NCBI RefSeq assembly: GCF_003074055.1
Contig: NZ_CP029043.1
Location: 7,432,501-7,496,500 of the forward strand
DNA length: 64,000 nt
From: Streptomyces nigra
GTDB lineage: Bacteria; Actinomycetota; Actinomycetes; Streptomycetales; Streptomycetaceae
Direction: 5' to 3'
The position numbers and the translations under genes are program-made. Shown piece by piece: positions 47,725 through 56,795 of this stretch (its first letter is position 1; each line of letters begins with the position of its first letter). The notes beneath the pieces were generated by a model. That model did not search any database. It had not been told where the DNA came from and saw only the letters and a program-made list of their open reading frames with translations.

Positions 47725-48746
47725 AGCAGCCACCACCCCACCAGGACACTGCCGGCCACCGCTGTCACCCAGGTGACGGACGAGAACCGGAGGGCGAAGC
47801 CCCGCCCGAACGTGCCCGTCTGGAGGGCGAAGAGCTTCAGATCGACCATCGGCCCGACCACCATGAACGCCAACTGGGCCACCGGCCCGAATCCGCTCAG
47901 CGACGCAGCCACGAAGGCGTCCGCCTCGCTGCACACGCACAGCACCACCGCGAGCAGCGCCAGGAGCAGCACCGACACCCAGGCGGATGCCGTGAAGAGG
48001 TCGAGCAGCGACCGCGGCACGGCGATGTTGAAAGCGGCCGCCGCGGCCGCCCCGACCACCAGAAAGCCCCCGGCGTGCAGGAAGTCGTGCTGCGGCCCGG
48101 ATGCGAAGGCGCCCGCGCGTGAGCTCGCGGCCTCCGTGGAGGGCCTCGTCGGCAGCCTCAGCCACTCCGGGCGGCCGAAGCGTGCCCACAGCCAGCCCAT
48201 GGTCACGGCGGTGGCGAGCGAGGCGGCGAACCGGGCCACCACCATCATCGGTTCACCGGGGAAGGCGAGGGACGTGGCGACGAGCACCACGGGGTTGACT
48301 GCGGGCGCGGACAACAGGAAGGCGAGGGCGGCCGCCGGGGCCACCCCGCGCCGCATGAGACTGCCGGCCACCGGCACGGACGCGCACTCGCACCCGGGCA
48401 GCACCACTCCGGCCGCACCCGCCACGGGAACCGAGAGAGCGGGACTGCGCGGCAGCAACCGCGCGAAGACCCGTTCGGGAACCAGCGTGCCGACGGCCGC
48501 GGAGACCAGCGCACCGAGCAGGAGGAACGGCACCCCCTGCACGACGACGGCTGTGAACACCGTCCACCAGGCCGCGACGGGGGGCGTGTAGAGCTCGAGG
48601 GCGAGTGTCGGGCCGAGCACGCCGGCGACCGTGACGATGGTGAGCAGCGCGAACCCGCCGAGCAGAACGTTCACCGCCGCCCGCAGGGCCAGGCGTACGG
48701 CGTCGGCCGGCCCGCCCCGCTTTCCGGCGTACTTCTGATCGCTCAC
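47721..48746 (-). CDS. YraQ-family (DUF318) permease
   Basis: GTG 48746 (VSDQKYAGK) is chosen; a TTG at 48770 would add eight residues. About 341 residues with eight or nine membrane segments (AVNVLLGGFALLTIVTVAGV, AAWWTVFTAVVVQGVPFLLLG and so on). The conserved PGCECASVPVAGSL near 115-130 is a family hallmark with Cys pair. YraQ permeases are proposed to export or import metal ligands. It is the first gene of a two-gene unit with TIGR03943, both facing away from the azt cluster, with about 90 bases to the next gene. Confidence 0.85.
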   Translation of the reverse strand: MSDQKYAGKRGGPADAVRLALRAAVNVLLGGFALLTIVTVAGVLGPTLALELYTPPVAAWWTVFTAVVVQGVPFLLLGALVSAAVGTLVPERVFARLLPRSPALSVPVAGAAGVVLPGCECASVPVAGSLMRRGVAPAAALAFLLSAPAVNPVVLVATSLAFPGEPMMVVARFAASLATAVTMGWLWARFGRPEWLRLPTRPSTEAASSRAGAFASGPQHDFLHAGGFLVVGAAAAAAFNIAVPRSLLDLFTASAWVSVLLLALLAVVLCVCSEADAFVAASLSGFGPVAQLAFMVVGPMVDLKLFALQTGTFGRGFALRFSSVTWVTAVAGSVLVGWWLL

Positions 48747-48839
48747 GTCACTCGCTTCACCGTTCGGCAACTACCGCGCGGTGGTTGCCCGCCCAGCCTA
48801 GTGAGGGCACGCCGGCCGCCCCGCGTCCGGTCCTGGACT

Positions 48840-49574
48840 TCACGCCGGCTGCCAGACCCGGGTCAGTGCCTGAGGGGTGAGCACCTGCTCGGGCGGGCCG
48901 TGTCCGACCAGCCGTCCGTCGCCGAGGAGCAGGCAGGCGTCGGCCGAGCGGGCCGCCTCGAGATCGTGCGTGGCCTGGACGACGGTCGTGCCGTCGGCCA
49001 CCAGGTCGGTCAGCAAGGCCGTGATCCGCTCCCGTGCCTCGGGGTCGAGCCCGGTGGTCGGCTCGTCGAGGAGCAGCAGGTCGGACTGCTGGGCGAGGCC
49101 CTGAGCGATCAGGACGCGTTGGCGCTGGCCGCCCGACAACTCGCCGAGCTGGCGGGCGCCGAGGTCGGCGACGCCCAGTCGTTCCATGGCGGAGTCGACC
49201 GCGGCCCGGTCCTGTCGGGTCGGCCGTCGCAACGGTCCACGCTCGGCCCAGCGGCCCATTTCCACGGTCTTCCGCGCGGTGAGGGGGAGTGTGTCACCGA
49301 CGGCGCCGCGCTGCGGGACGAAAGCCGGTGGAGAGCCCTCCGCGTACCGGAGCTGTCCGGACGTGGCAGTGATCACGCCGGCCAGGACGCCCAGCAATGT
49401 GGACTTGCCGCTTCCGTTCGGCCCCACGAGTGCGGTCATCGTCAAAGCCGTTATACCGGCGCTCAGTTGGTGAAGAACGGGGCGGCCGGGATAGCCGGCG
49501 TTCAGCTCGTGGAACCGGACACGCTCGTTCCTGGCTGTGTCGTCCGGCGGTGACAGCGGGTTGTTTTTGAACAT
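48840..49574 (-). CDS. aztA: Zinc ABC transporter ATP-binding protein AztA
   Basis: An ABC ATPase of 244 residues from ATG 49574. This start is favoured over ATG 49583 because TACAAT at 49587-49582 looks like a -10 and 49574 would then be leaderless. Walker A VGPNGSGKS (about 50-58), LSGGQRQRV signature near 145, Walker B LLLLDEPT near 166 and the His switch ATHD near 200 are intact. It powers zinc uptake with AztB and the periplasmic AztC. It is divergent from aztB. Confidence 0.93.
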   Translation of the reverse strand: MFKNNPLSPPDDTARNERVRFHELNAGYPGRPVLHQLSAGITALTMTALVGPNGSGKSTLLGVLAGVITATSGQLRYAEGSPPAFVPQRGAVGDTLPLTARKTVEMGRWAERGPLRRPTRQDRAAVDSAMERLGVADLGARQLGELSGGQRQRVLIAQGLAQQSDLLLLDEPTTGLDPEARERITALLTDLVADGTTVVQATHDLEAARSADACLLLGDGRLVGHGPPEQVLTPQALTRVWQPA

Positions 49575-49597
49575 GGTTGTCATTGTAGGGTCTTCGT
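49561..49597. promoter_or_regulatory. Zur box in divergent leaderless promoters of aztA/aztB
   Basis: TGAACATGGTTGTCA (49568-49582) is an imperfect Zur box. For aztB (+) TTGTTT (49561-49566) could be the -35 and TAGGGT (49586-49591) the -10, six bases before the ATG at 49598. For aztA (-) TACAAT (49587-49582) is a -10, seven bases before ATG 49574. Both mRNAs would be leaderless and one Zur dimer between them would silence both. Confidence 0.65.
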
Positions 49598-50494
49598 ATG
49601 GAGTGGTTGACGGCCCCTTTCGAGGTGGCCTTTGTGCAGCGTGCCCTGTGGGCCGGGATCCTGGTGTCGGCGATATGTGCCCTGGCAGGTACGTGGGTGG
49701 TGCTGAGGGGGATGGCCTTCCTCGGTGATGCCATGTCCCACGGGCTGCTGCCCGGCGTCGCGGTCGCCGCGCTGTTCGGCGGCAACCTCATGGTGGGGGC
49801 GGTGGTGAGCGCGGCCGTCATGACGTCGGGCGTCACGGCGCTCGGACGCACTTCGAGACTGTCGCAGGACACCGGTATCGGCCTGCTGTTCGTGGGCATG
49901 CTGTCGCTCGGCGTCATCATCGTGTCCCGCTCGCAGTCGTTCGCCGTGGACCTCACCGGCTTCCTCTTCGGTGACGTCCTCGCCGTGCGGGAGCGCGACC
50001 TGACGCTCCTCGGGGCGGCCCTGCTGCTGGCGCTGGCCGTCTCGGTGGTCGGCCACCGCGCCTTTCTGGCCCTGGCGTTCGATGAGCGCAAGGCCCGCAC
50101 GCTCGGACTGCGCCCCCGGCTCGCCCACGCCGTGCTGCTGGGACTGCTGGCGCTGGCCATCGTCGCCTCGTTCCACATCGTGGGGACGCTCCTCGTCCTG
50201 GGCCTGCTCATCGCCCCGCCCGCGGCGGCCCTGCCCTGGGCGCGCAGCGTGAGCGGCGTCATGGTCCTGGCCGCGGTCCTCGGCGCCGCCGCGGTCCTCG
50301 GCGGCCTGCTCCTGTCCTGGCACCTGAGCACCGCGGCCGGCGCGACCGTCTCGGCCCTCGCGGTCGGTCTGTTCTTCCTCTCCCACCTGGCGTCCGGACT
50401 CCGGCACCGCCGCCTTGTGCGCCGGGCCGCCCTCCCGGCTCCGGCGGTCTCCTCGGCTGCCAGCGCCCCCCTGTCCCGACCGAACGAAACCTGA
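49598..50494 (+). CDS. aztB: Zinc ABC transporter permease AztB
   Basis: A 298-residue permease with about eight membrane segments of the ABC-3 family (MGLAFLGDAMSHGLLPGVAV, FSHLASG and others), and the cytoplasmic EAA-like coupling loop near 120. It forms the zinc channel with AztA. Starts at ATG 49598, probably leaderless; followed 10 bases later by a lipoprotein gene in the same unit. It ends with an Arg-rich tail. Confidence 0.93.
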   Translation: MEWLTAPFEVAFVQRALWAGILVSAICALAGTWVVLRGMAFLGDAMSHGLLPGVAVAALFGGNLMVGAVVSAAVMTSGVTALGRTSRLSQDTGIGLLFVGMLSLGVIIVSRSQSFAVDLTGFLFGDVLAVRERDLTLLGAALLLALAVSVVGHRAFLALAFDERKARTLGLRPRLAHAVLLGLLALAIVASFHIVGTLLVLGLLIAPPAAALPWARSVSGVMVLAAVLGAAAVLGGLLLSWHLSTAAGATVSALAVGLFFLSHLASGLRHRRLVRRAALPAPAVSSAASAPLSRPNET

Positions 50495-50504
50495 GGCGAT
50501 CTCC

Positions 50505-51746
50505 TTGTTCGTCCGAAGAAACGTCACATCGCTGGCGCCCGCGCTGGCCGCCGTGATTCTCCTGACCGCCGGATGCGGAGGTCAGGAGGAAGCCGAGTCC
50601 GGCTCCGGGAGCCGCACTTCCTCAAGCACGCCCCACGGCTACGTCGAGGGTGCCGCCGAGGCGGCCGAGCAGCAGTCCCGGCTGGTGCTCGGCGACATCG
50701 CAAGCGGCGACACCCGGGTGCTGGACCTGATCACCGGCAAGGTGCACGACACCGCCCGCATGCCCGGTGTCGCCGCACTCACCACGGACGGCCGCTTCGG
50801 CTACTTCCACGGTGCGGACGGCGCCCAAGTCCTCGACAGCGGCGCGTGGACGGTCGACCACGGCGATCACGTGCACTACTACCGGGCGGAGATCAAGGAG
50901 GTCGGCGAGTTCCCGGGCGGCACCGGTACGCGCGTCCGCAGCGGCGCGGGCGTCACCGTGGTCACGTCGGCTGACGGGAGGGCGAGCGCGTACCCCCGCG
51001 CCCAGCTGGAACAGGGCGCCCTCGGCACCCCCACCCGGCTCCCGGGCGTCTACGCCGGCGCCGTCGTTCCGTACGCGGAACACCTGATCACCCTCACCGG
51101 CGATGACGGCGGCCCGGCGAGGCTCGCCGTACTCGACCGGTCCGGCGAACGGGTCGCCACCCCGGAGGAGGAGTGCGAGGACCCGCGGGGCGACGCGGTC
51201 ACCCGGCGCGGGATCGTCCTCGGATGCGCCGACGGTGCCCTGCTCGTCCACGAGGACGACGGCACGTTCACCGCCGAGAAGATCCCCTACGGCGAGGACG
51301 TGCCTCGGCAGGAGCGCGCCACCGAGTTCCGGCACCGCCCCGGCAGCAGCACCCTCACGGCACCTGCCGGCAGGGACGCCGTCTGGGTCCTGGACGTGAC
51401 CAAGGGCACCTGGACCCGGGTGGAGACCGGCCCTGTGGTCGCCGCCAACACGGCCGGCGAAGGCGCGCCGCTGCTGGTCCTGGAGTCCGACGGAGCCTTG
51501 CACGGCTACGACATATCCGCCGGCAAGGAGACCACGGTCACCGATCCCCTGCTGAGGGACCTCCCCGAAACCGGGCGCGGGCCCGGATCCGTGACTCCGG
51601 TGATCGAGGTGGACCGCAGCCGCGCCTACCTCAACGACCCCGAGGGCAAACGCGTGTACGAGATCGACTACAACGACGACCTCCGCGTGGCCCGCACCTT
51701 CGACCTGGACGTCCGTCCGTCCCTGATGGTGGAGACGGGCCGATGA
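50505..51746 (+). CDS. aztD: AztD-like zinc chaperone lipoprotein, copy 1
   Basis: A 413-residue lipoprotein; TTG start at 50505, ten bases after aztB. The lipobox LLTAGC sets Cys24 as the anchor. The remainder is a propeller-like protein with repeating LVLGDIASGDTRVLDLITGK and TDGRFGYFHG units and a His-rich HGDHVHYY near 120, a plausible zinc site. AztD chaperones pass zinc to AztC in the Azt system. A second, shorter family member lies at 52794. It overlaps aztC by four bases. Confidence 0.8.
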   Translation: MFVRRNVTSLAPALAAVILLTAGCGGQEEAESGSGSRTSSSTPHGYVEGAAEAAEQQSRLVLGDIASGDTRVLDLITGKVHDTARMPGVAALTTDGRFGYFHGADGAQVLDSGAWTVDHGDHVHYYRAEIKEVGEFPGGTGTRVRSGAGVTVVTSADGRASAYPRAQLEQGALGTPTRLPGVYAGAVVPYAEHLITLTGDDGGPARLAVLDRSGERVATPEEECEDPRGDAVTRRGIVLGCADGALLVHEDDGTFTAEKIPYGEDVPRQERATEFRHRPGSSTLTAPAGRDAVWVLDVTKGTWTRVETGPVVAANTAGEGAPLLVLESDGALHGYDISAGKETTVTDPLLRDLPETGRGPGSVTPVIEVDRSRAYLNDPEGKRVYEIDYNDDLRVARTFDLDVRPSLMVETGR

Positions 51747-52705
51747 GCGTGCGCGTGCGTGCGGCACGGGTCCGTGCCCTGCTGCTGACCCTGGTCAGCT
51801 TCTTCGTCCTCGCCGGCACGGCGACCGGCTGCGCGGGCGGCGGCGACGAGCGGCCCCGGGTCGTAGTGACCACCAACATCCTCGGCGACATCACCCGGGA
51901 GATCGTCGGGGACGAAGCCGACGTCAGCGTCCTGATGAAGCCCGACGCCGACCCGCACTCCTTCGGCCTGTCGGCCGTGCAGGCCGCGGAGCTGGAGAAC
52001 GCGGAGCTGGTCGTCTACAACGGTCTCGGCCTGGAGGAGAACGTACTGCGGCACGTGGAAGCGGCCCGCGATTCCGGTGTGGCCGCCTTCGCGGCGGGCG
52101 AGGCGGCCGACCCGCTCACCTTCCACACCGGGCAGGAGGGCGGCCCCGAGGAGGAGGCCGGCGAACCCGACCCCCACTTCTGGACCGACCCCGACCGGGT
52201 GCGCAAGGCCGCCGGTCTGATCGCCGACCAGGTCGCCGAACACGTCGACGGGGTGGACGAGAAGGCCGTCCGGGCCAACGCGGCACGTTACGACGGGCAA
52301 CTCGCCGACCTCACCGCCTGGATGGAGAAGTCCTTCGAAGCCGTCCCCGAGGACCGGCGCGCTCTGGTGACCAACCACCACGTCTTCGGCTACCTCGCCG
52401 ACCGTTTCGGCTTCCGTGTGGTCGGCGCGGTCATCCCCAGTGGCACCACCCTGGCCTCACCCAGCTCCTCCGACCTGCGTTCCCTCATCCAGGCCATGGA
52501 GGAGGCCGGGGTGCGCACCGTCTTCGCCGACTCCTCCCAGCCCATCCGGCTCGCCGAGGTGCTGCGCCAGGAGATGGGCGGTGACGTGGACGTGGTCTCG
52601 CTGTACTCCGAGTCGCTGACCGAGAAGGGCAAGGGCGCCGGTACCTACCTGGAAATGATGCGCGCCAACACCTCGGCCATGGCCGACGGCCTCACCGGCG
52701 ACTGA
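51743..52705 (+). CDS. aztC: Zinc ABC transporter substrate-binding lipoprotein AztC
   Basis: A 320-residue cluster A-I solute-binding protein. Lipobox GTATGC gives Cys30. Expected zinc ligands: His72 in DPHSFG, a His near 144 in DPHFWTD, His near 211 in NHHVFGYL, and the DSS region near 255. A short acidic loop near 128 (EEEAGEPD) is in place of the His-rich loop of other family members. It loads AztB from periplasmic zinc. Start at ATG 51743 overlaps copy-1 aztD; 88 bases separate it from copy 2. Confidence 0.92.
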   Translation: MSVRVRAARVRALLLTLVSFFVLAGTATGCAGGGDERPRVVVTTNILGDITREIVGDEADVSVLMKPDADPHSFGLSAVQAAELENAELVVYNGLGLEENVLRHVEAARDSGVAAFAAGEAADPLTFHTGQEGGPEEEAGEPDPHFWTDPDRVRKAAGLIADQVAEHVDGVDEKAVRANAARYDGQLADLTAWMEKSFEAVPEDRRALVTNHHVFGYLADRFGFRVVGAVIPSGTTLASPSSSDLRSLIQAMEEAGVRTVFADSSQPIRLAEVLRQEMGGDVDVVSLYSESLTEKGKGAGTYLEMMRANTSAMADGLTGD

Positions 52706-52793
52706 ACGCGCTTCCACGCGGCCCGGCGAACCGAACACGCCGGCCGTTCCACCCCACAACCCCGTGCCCTGAGGGCCGGAGAGGACAGACAGC

Positions 52794-53996
52794 ATGAACA
52801 GGTCGACACGCGCCGGAACGCTCACCGGCACGGCACTCGCCCTGGCGGCGGCCATGACGCTGACCGCCTGCGGCGGCAGCGAAGACGCCTCCTCCGAAGC
52901 CGAGCCGAAGAAGCAGACGAAGAGCAGCGAGGCCGCTGCCGTCAAGAACCCGGTCGTCGCGTCCTACGACGGGGGACTGTACGTCCTCGACGGCGAGACC
53001 CTGGAGCTGGCGAGGACCGTCGAGCTGCCCGGCTTCAACCGGGTCAACCCGGCGGGCGACGAGGACCACGTCATCGTCTCCACCGACAGCGGCTTCCGCG
53101 TGTTCGACGCGGCCCGACAGGCCTTCACGGACGCCGAGTTCAAGGGCGCGAAGCCAGGGCATGTGGTGCGGCACGGCGGCAGGACGGTGCTGTTCACCGA
53201 CGGCACGGGTGAGGTCAACGTGTTCGACCCCGCCGACCTCGCCGGCGGGAAGCAGCCGGAGGGCCGCACCTACACCTCCGCGGAGGCCCACCACGGTGTC
53301 GCCATCGAACTGACGGGCGGCGAACTCGTCACGACGCTGGGCACTGAGGAGACGCGCACCGGCGCCCTCGTCCTCGACAAGAACAACAAGGAGATCGCCC
53401 GCGCCGAGAACTGCCCCGGCGTGCACGGCGAGGCCGCCGCCCAGGGCGACGTCGTCGGCCTCGGTTGCGAGGACGGCGTACTCCTCTACAAGGACGGTAA
53501 GTTCACCAAGGTCGACGCCCCCGACGACTACGCCCGCACCGGCAACCAGGCCGGCACCGGCGCCTCCCCGATTCTTCTGGGCGACTACAAGACCGACCCC
53601 GACGCGGAACTGGAACGGCCCACCCGCATCTCGCTGATCGACACCCGCACTGCGAAGATGAAGCTGGTCGACCTCGGCACCAGCTACTCCTTCCGCTCCC
53701 TCGCCCGGGGCCCGCACGGTGAGGCACTCGTGCTCGGCACCAACGGCGTCCTGCACGTCATCGACCCGGAGACCGGCAAGGTCGAAAAGAAGATCGACGC
53801 CGTTGGCAACTGGACCGAGCCCCTGGACTGGCAGCAGCCCAGGCCCACCCTCTTCGTCCGCGACCACACGGCGTACGTCTCCGAACCGGGCATGCGCCAA
53901 CTGCACGCCTTCGACCTGGACTCCGGCGACAAGCTGACGTCCGTGACGCTGCCGAAGGCCACCAACGAGTTGTCCGGGACGGTGGACGGTCACTGA
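52794..53996 (+). CDS. aztD: AztD-like zinc chaperone lipoprotein, copy 2
   Basis: A 400-residue lipoprotein with LTAC lipobox (Cys26) and ATG start 52794 after GGAGAGGA. Propeller-like repeats: VASYDGGLYVLDGETLELAR, ADLAGGKQPEG, TNGVLHVIDPETGK. It holds a His-His in SAEAHHGVAIEL near 165, and lone Cys residues (NCPG near 207, GCEDG near 223). AztD binds zinc and transfers it to AztC directly. The two AztD-like proteins have different His positions, so they may differ in affinity or in the acceptor. Confidence 0.87.
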   Translation: MNRSTRAGTLTGTALALAAAMTLTACGGSEDASSEAEPKKQTKSSEAAAVKNPVVASYDGGLYVLDGETLELARTVELPGFNRVNPAGDEDHVIVSTDSGFRVFDAARQAFTDAEFKGAKPGHVVRHGGRTVLFTDGTGEVNVFDPADLAGGKQPEGRTYTSAEAHHGVAIELTGGELVTTLGTEETRTGALVLDKNNKEIARAENCPGVHGEAAAQGDVVGLGCEDGVLLYKDGKFTKVDAPDDYARTGNQAGTGASPILLGDYKTDPDAELERPTRISLIDTRTAKMKLVDLGTSYSFRSLARGPHGEALVLGTNGVLHVIDPETGKVEKKIDAVGNWTEPLDWQQPRPTLFVRDHTAYVSEPGMRQLHAFDLDSGDKLTSVTLPKATNELSGTVDGH

Positions 53997-54395
53997 CCGG
54001 ACCGGTCGCCGCCCCCCCACGACGTGCTGCCGGCCATGCCCGCGCGCCTCAATCCCGCACCAGCGGCACCCACTCGGTGCAACGGTGGATCCAGTACCGG
54101 TAGAACGCGATGACGACATGGCCCGGCGGCCCGGACGCCTCTTGCGCACTGGGCCGCACGGGCCGCCTCGTCGATCTGCCGCTCGTTCCGGCACGCACCC
54201 CCGGTCGGGGCGCCGAGGCTGTCGCCCTGTCCGTGTGCCCGGCATCCTCGGGATTTCGGACGCTCGGCCGCGGCGACCGGCCTGACCACTGAAAAAAAGA
54301 TGCGCGGCACTGTCGATCCTCGCACGTCCTGTTCGACGTCGTGATGTGCGGCGACTGGCCGCACGAGGACCCGACGGAAGGTGATGAGGCAACCC
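53997..54395. other. Intergenic with a possible C-terminal gene relic
   Basis: On the minus strand at about 54150-54049 a frame ends HVVIAFYRYWIHRCTEWVPL followed by VRD and TGA at 54051-54049. It looks like the last 30 residues of a real protein with no supporting upstream coding region. The family is not recognised. Otherwise empty. Confidence 0.3.
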
Positions 54396-55040
54396 ATGGA
54401 CCAACTACTGAGAGTCATGAACTTCAACGTCTCGAGTGACGGCATCGGCGCCGGCGAGGGCCAGACTCTTGAACGGCCCTTCGGTCACGTCCGCCCCGAC
54501 CAGCTGTTCGCCTGGGCCGGAGCCACGGCGAGCTGGCCCATGCGCACGGATCCCGGAGGGAGCCGGGGCCTCGACGACTACTTCACGCGCGACTTCGCGC
54601 GCAACATCGGTGCCGAGATCATGGGGCGCAACAAGTTCGGGCCCCAGCGGGGGCCCTGGCAGGACCATGACTGGACCGGCTGGTGGGGCGAGGAGCCTCC
54701 GTTCCGCACACCGGTCTTCGTCCTGACCCACCACACGCGTCCGTCGTTCACGCTCTCCGACACCACGTTCCACTTCGTCGACGGCAGCCCGGCCGAGGTC
54801 CTCGAACGCGCACGAGAAGCCGCTCAGGGCCAGGACGTCCGACTCGGTGGTGGGGTCACCACCATCCGGCAGTTCCTCGACGCCGACCTCGTCGACACCC
54901 TGCACGTCGCGGTCTCGCCGGTGAAGCTCGGATCCGGGCTACGGCTCTGGCAGTCCCCTGACGAATTGCTCGACCGGTTTCACCTTGAGGTCGTGCCCAG
55001 CCCCAGTGGTGTGACCCACCACCTGTTCTGGCGGAGGTGA
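54396..55040 (+). CDS. RibD/DHFR-family reductase
   Basis: A 214-residue protein from ATG 54396 after a GAAGG-type site (alternatives 54381 and 54417). The N-terminal LLRVMNFNVSSDGIGAGEG is the RibD-C strand and loop, IMGRNKFGPQRG the middle motif, and VRLGGGVTTIRQFL with VSPVKLGSGLRLW the NADPH part. Same family as 17207-17782 but of a different subtype. Substrate unknown; not the main folate enzyme. Converges on ppk2. Confidence 0.82.
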   Translation: MDQLLRVMNFNVSSDGIGAGEGQTLERPFGHVRPDQLFAWAGATASWPMRTDPGGSRGLDDYFTRDFARNIGAEIMGRNKFGPQRGPWQDHDWTGWWGEEPPFRTPVFVLTHHTRPSFTLSDTTFHFVDGSPAEVLERAREAAQGQDVRLGGGVTTIRQFLDADLVDTLHVAVSPVKLGSGLRLWQSPDELLDRFHLEVVPSPSGVTHHLFWRR

Positions 55041-55099
55041 GGCGGCGACTCAGGCGAGGTGGGTGGACACCCGGTCCTGGGCGTCGACCCGCTCTGCGG

Positions 55100-56089
55100 T
55101 CAGTCCGGCCCCACGTCCAAATCTCGAGTTGTGGCCGTGTCGGGGTGCTTCCCCGGCCCCTCGGCGCCGGGGAACAGAGGTGTGGGTGACAGATCGGTGG
55201 CCTCCTCTCCGGCCTCCAGCAGAGTGTCCGCGGCGCCGACGATGAGGGGATCGGGTGTGCCGACCGCGTCGACGTCCTTGCTGGCGTAGTCGATGCGGGC
55301 CAGCAGGCTCCGCATGGTCTCCAGCCGTGCGCGCCGCTTGTCGTTGCTCTTCACCACCGTCCAGGGGGCGTGTTCGGTGTCCGTCGCGCGGAACATGTCG
55401 ATCTTCGCCTCCGTGTAGTCGTCCCACAGGTCCAGCGAGGCCAGGTCGGTGGGGGAGAGCTTCCACTGGCGCACCGGGTCGACCTGCCGGATCGCGAAGC
55501 GGGTGCGCTGCTCGGAGCGGGATACGGAGAACCAGAACTTGACCAGCAGGACGCCGTCGGCGACCAGCATCCGCTCGAACGTCGGGCACTGGTCGAGGAA
55601 CAGTTCGTACTCGTCCTTGGAGCAGAAACCCATCACCCGCTCGACGCCGGCCCGGTTGTACCAGGAGCGGTCGAAGAAGACGATCTCGCCGGCGGTCGGC
55701 AGTTGTGCCACGTACCGCTGGAAGTACCACTGTCCCGCTTCGTGCTCCGTGGGCTTGTCCAGGGCGACCACGCGCGCGCCGCGTGGGTTGAGCCGCTCCG
55801 TGAGCCGCTGGATGGTGCCGCCCTTGCCGGCCGCGTCGCGCCCCTCGCACACGACGACGAGTCGTGTGCCGGTGTCCTTGACCCACCGCTGGAGCTTGAG
55901 CATCTCGATCTGCAGAATGCGCTTGGTCCGCTCGTAGTCCCTACGGCTCACCTTGCGCTCGTAGGGATAGTTCTCCCGCCAGGTGCGGAGGGGACGTCCG
56001 TCGGCGTCCAGCACGATCGGCTGCTCTCGCTGACTGGCGTCCACGGTCAGCCCGTCCAGCAGTCTGGCCTCGTCCTCGGTGTTCGGCAT
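55100..56089 (-). CDS. ppk2: Polyphosphate kinase 2
   Basis: A 329-residue PPK2. Start at ATG 56089 after GGGGAG. Walker A GRDAAGKGG near residue 80 and lid/Walker B VFFDRSWYNRAGVERVMGFC near 140-160 are intact, and the conserved EYELFLDQCP block follows. PPK2 uses polyphosphate to make GTP/ATP from nucleotides, a stress-energy buffer. A tail of about 45 residues after KDVDAVGTPD is not part of the core. It is upstream of nothing on its strand; a small membrane gene lies on the same strand 45 bases upstream. Confidence 0.93.
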   Translation of the reverse strand: MPNTEDEARLLDGLTVDASQREQPIVLDADGRPLRTWRENYPYERKVSRRDYERTKRILQIEMLKLQRWVKDTGTRLVVVCEGRDAAGKGGTIQRLTERLNPRGARVVALDKPTEHEAGQWYFQRYVAQLPTAGEIVFFDRSWYNRAGVERVMGFCSKDEYELFLDQCPTFERMLVADGVLLVKFWFSVSRSEQRTRFAIRQVDPVRQWKLSPTDLASLDLWDDYTEAKIDMFRATDTEHAPWTVVKSNDKRRARLETMRSLLARIDYASKDVDAVGTPDPLIVGAADTLLEAGEEATDLSPTPLFPGAEGPGKHPDTATTRDLDVGPD

Positions 56090-56133
56090 CCGGCTCCCCG
56101 CTCGTGCGCTGATCCGCTCGTTCGCGCGGCTGG

Positions 56134-56376
56134 TCAGAAGGGCATGCGGCCGCGGAACCGGCGACCGGCCGAACCGCTGTGGCCCACCGCGCGCGAGCTG
56201 CTGTGGAACGGCTTGCTGAAGAGCCGACCCAGCGGGCCGGGCGCCTTTCCACCGGCCCGCGCTCCTGCGCCGAGCGTCCGCTGCGTGCCGCGTTCCGGGT
56301 GCCGGGACAGGCGGGGGATGAAGAACGCGAGAACGGCCAGGACGGCACAGACGGCGATCGCGCCGACAACCACCAT
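56134..56376 (-). CDS. Small membrane protein (DUF6411-like)
   Basis: An 80-residue protein from ATG 56376 (AAAGGAG site seven bases before). One hydrophobic segment at about 2-22 (VVVGAIAVCAVLAVLAFFIP), then an Arg-rich tail with GPLGRLFSKPFHSSSRAVG. I recall small Streptomyces proteins of this layout, DUF6411-like, from memory. Function unknown. It is likely co-transcribed with ppk2 (45-base gap). Confidence 0.65.
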   Translation of the reverse strand: MVVVGAIAVCAVLAVLAFFIPRLSRHPERGTQRTLGAGARAGGKAPGPLGRLFSKPFHSSSRAVGHSGSAGRRFRGRMPF

Positions 56377-56795
56377 GGTGGGCTCCTTTCGCTGGTAGGA
56401 CCCGAATGCCCCGGATGGCCCGACCTATGTGAAGGAGCTGCGCGGCGCAGCGCGCGGGAGTCGCGACGGCTGGGACGCCTACCTGACGCGCCTCCTGCAG
56501 ACAGACCCCCGCGACGTCCTCTCGGACGCAGGGGAAGCCCCGTCGCCCGGTGTGCCGCCGCTGCGGACCAGGGACCGGTCCGCAGCGCACAGGACCAGAG
56601 ACCCGGCGGCGACTCCGAGGAGTACTAGGCCATGGCGTGCAGTCCGGAGCCGGTGGCGCCCGCGGGGAAGAACGTGGCGTTCGCCGCCGCCGCGAACAGC
56701 GCGCCGATGTACATGGACGTGCGCAGCGGCCCCGCGGACGAGCCCAGGGGAGCCGGGTCGGTCTGGAGGGCGTTCTGGTCGGCCGGCCCGGTCAG
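56377..56795. other. Intergenic upstream of the DUF4387 remnant
   Basis: About 420 bases with no gene I can support. The plus-strand frame that leads into the DUF4387 region is Arg/Gly-rich and has no domain before about 56800. No RNA is seen. Confidence 0.4.
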
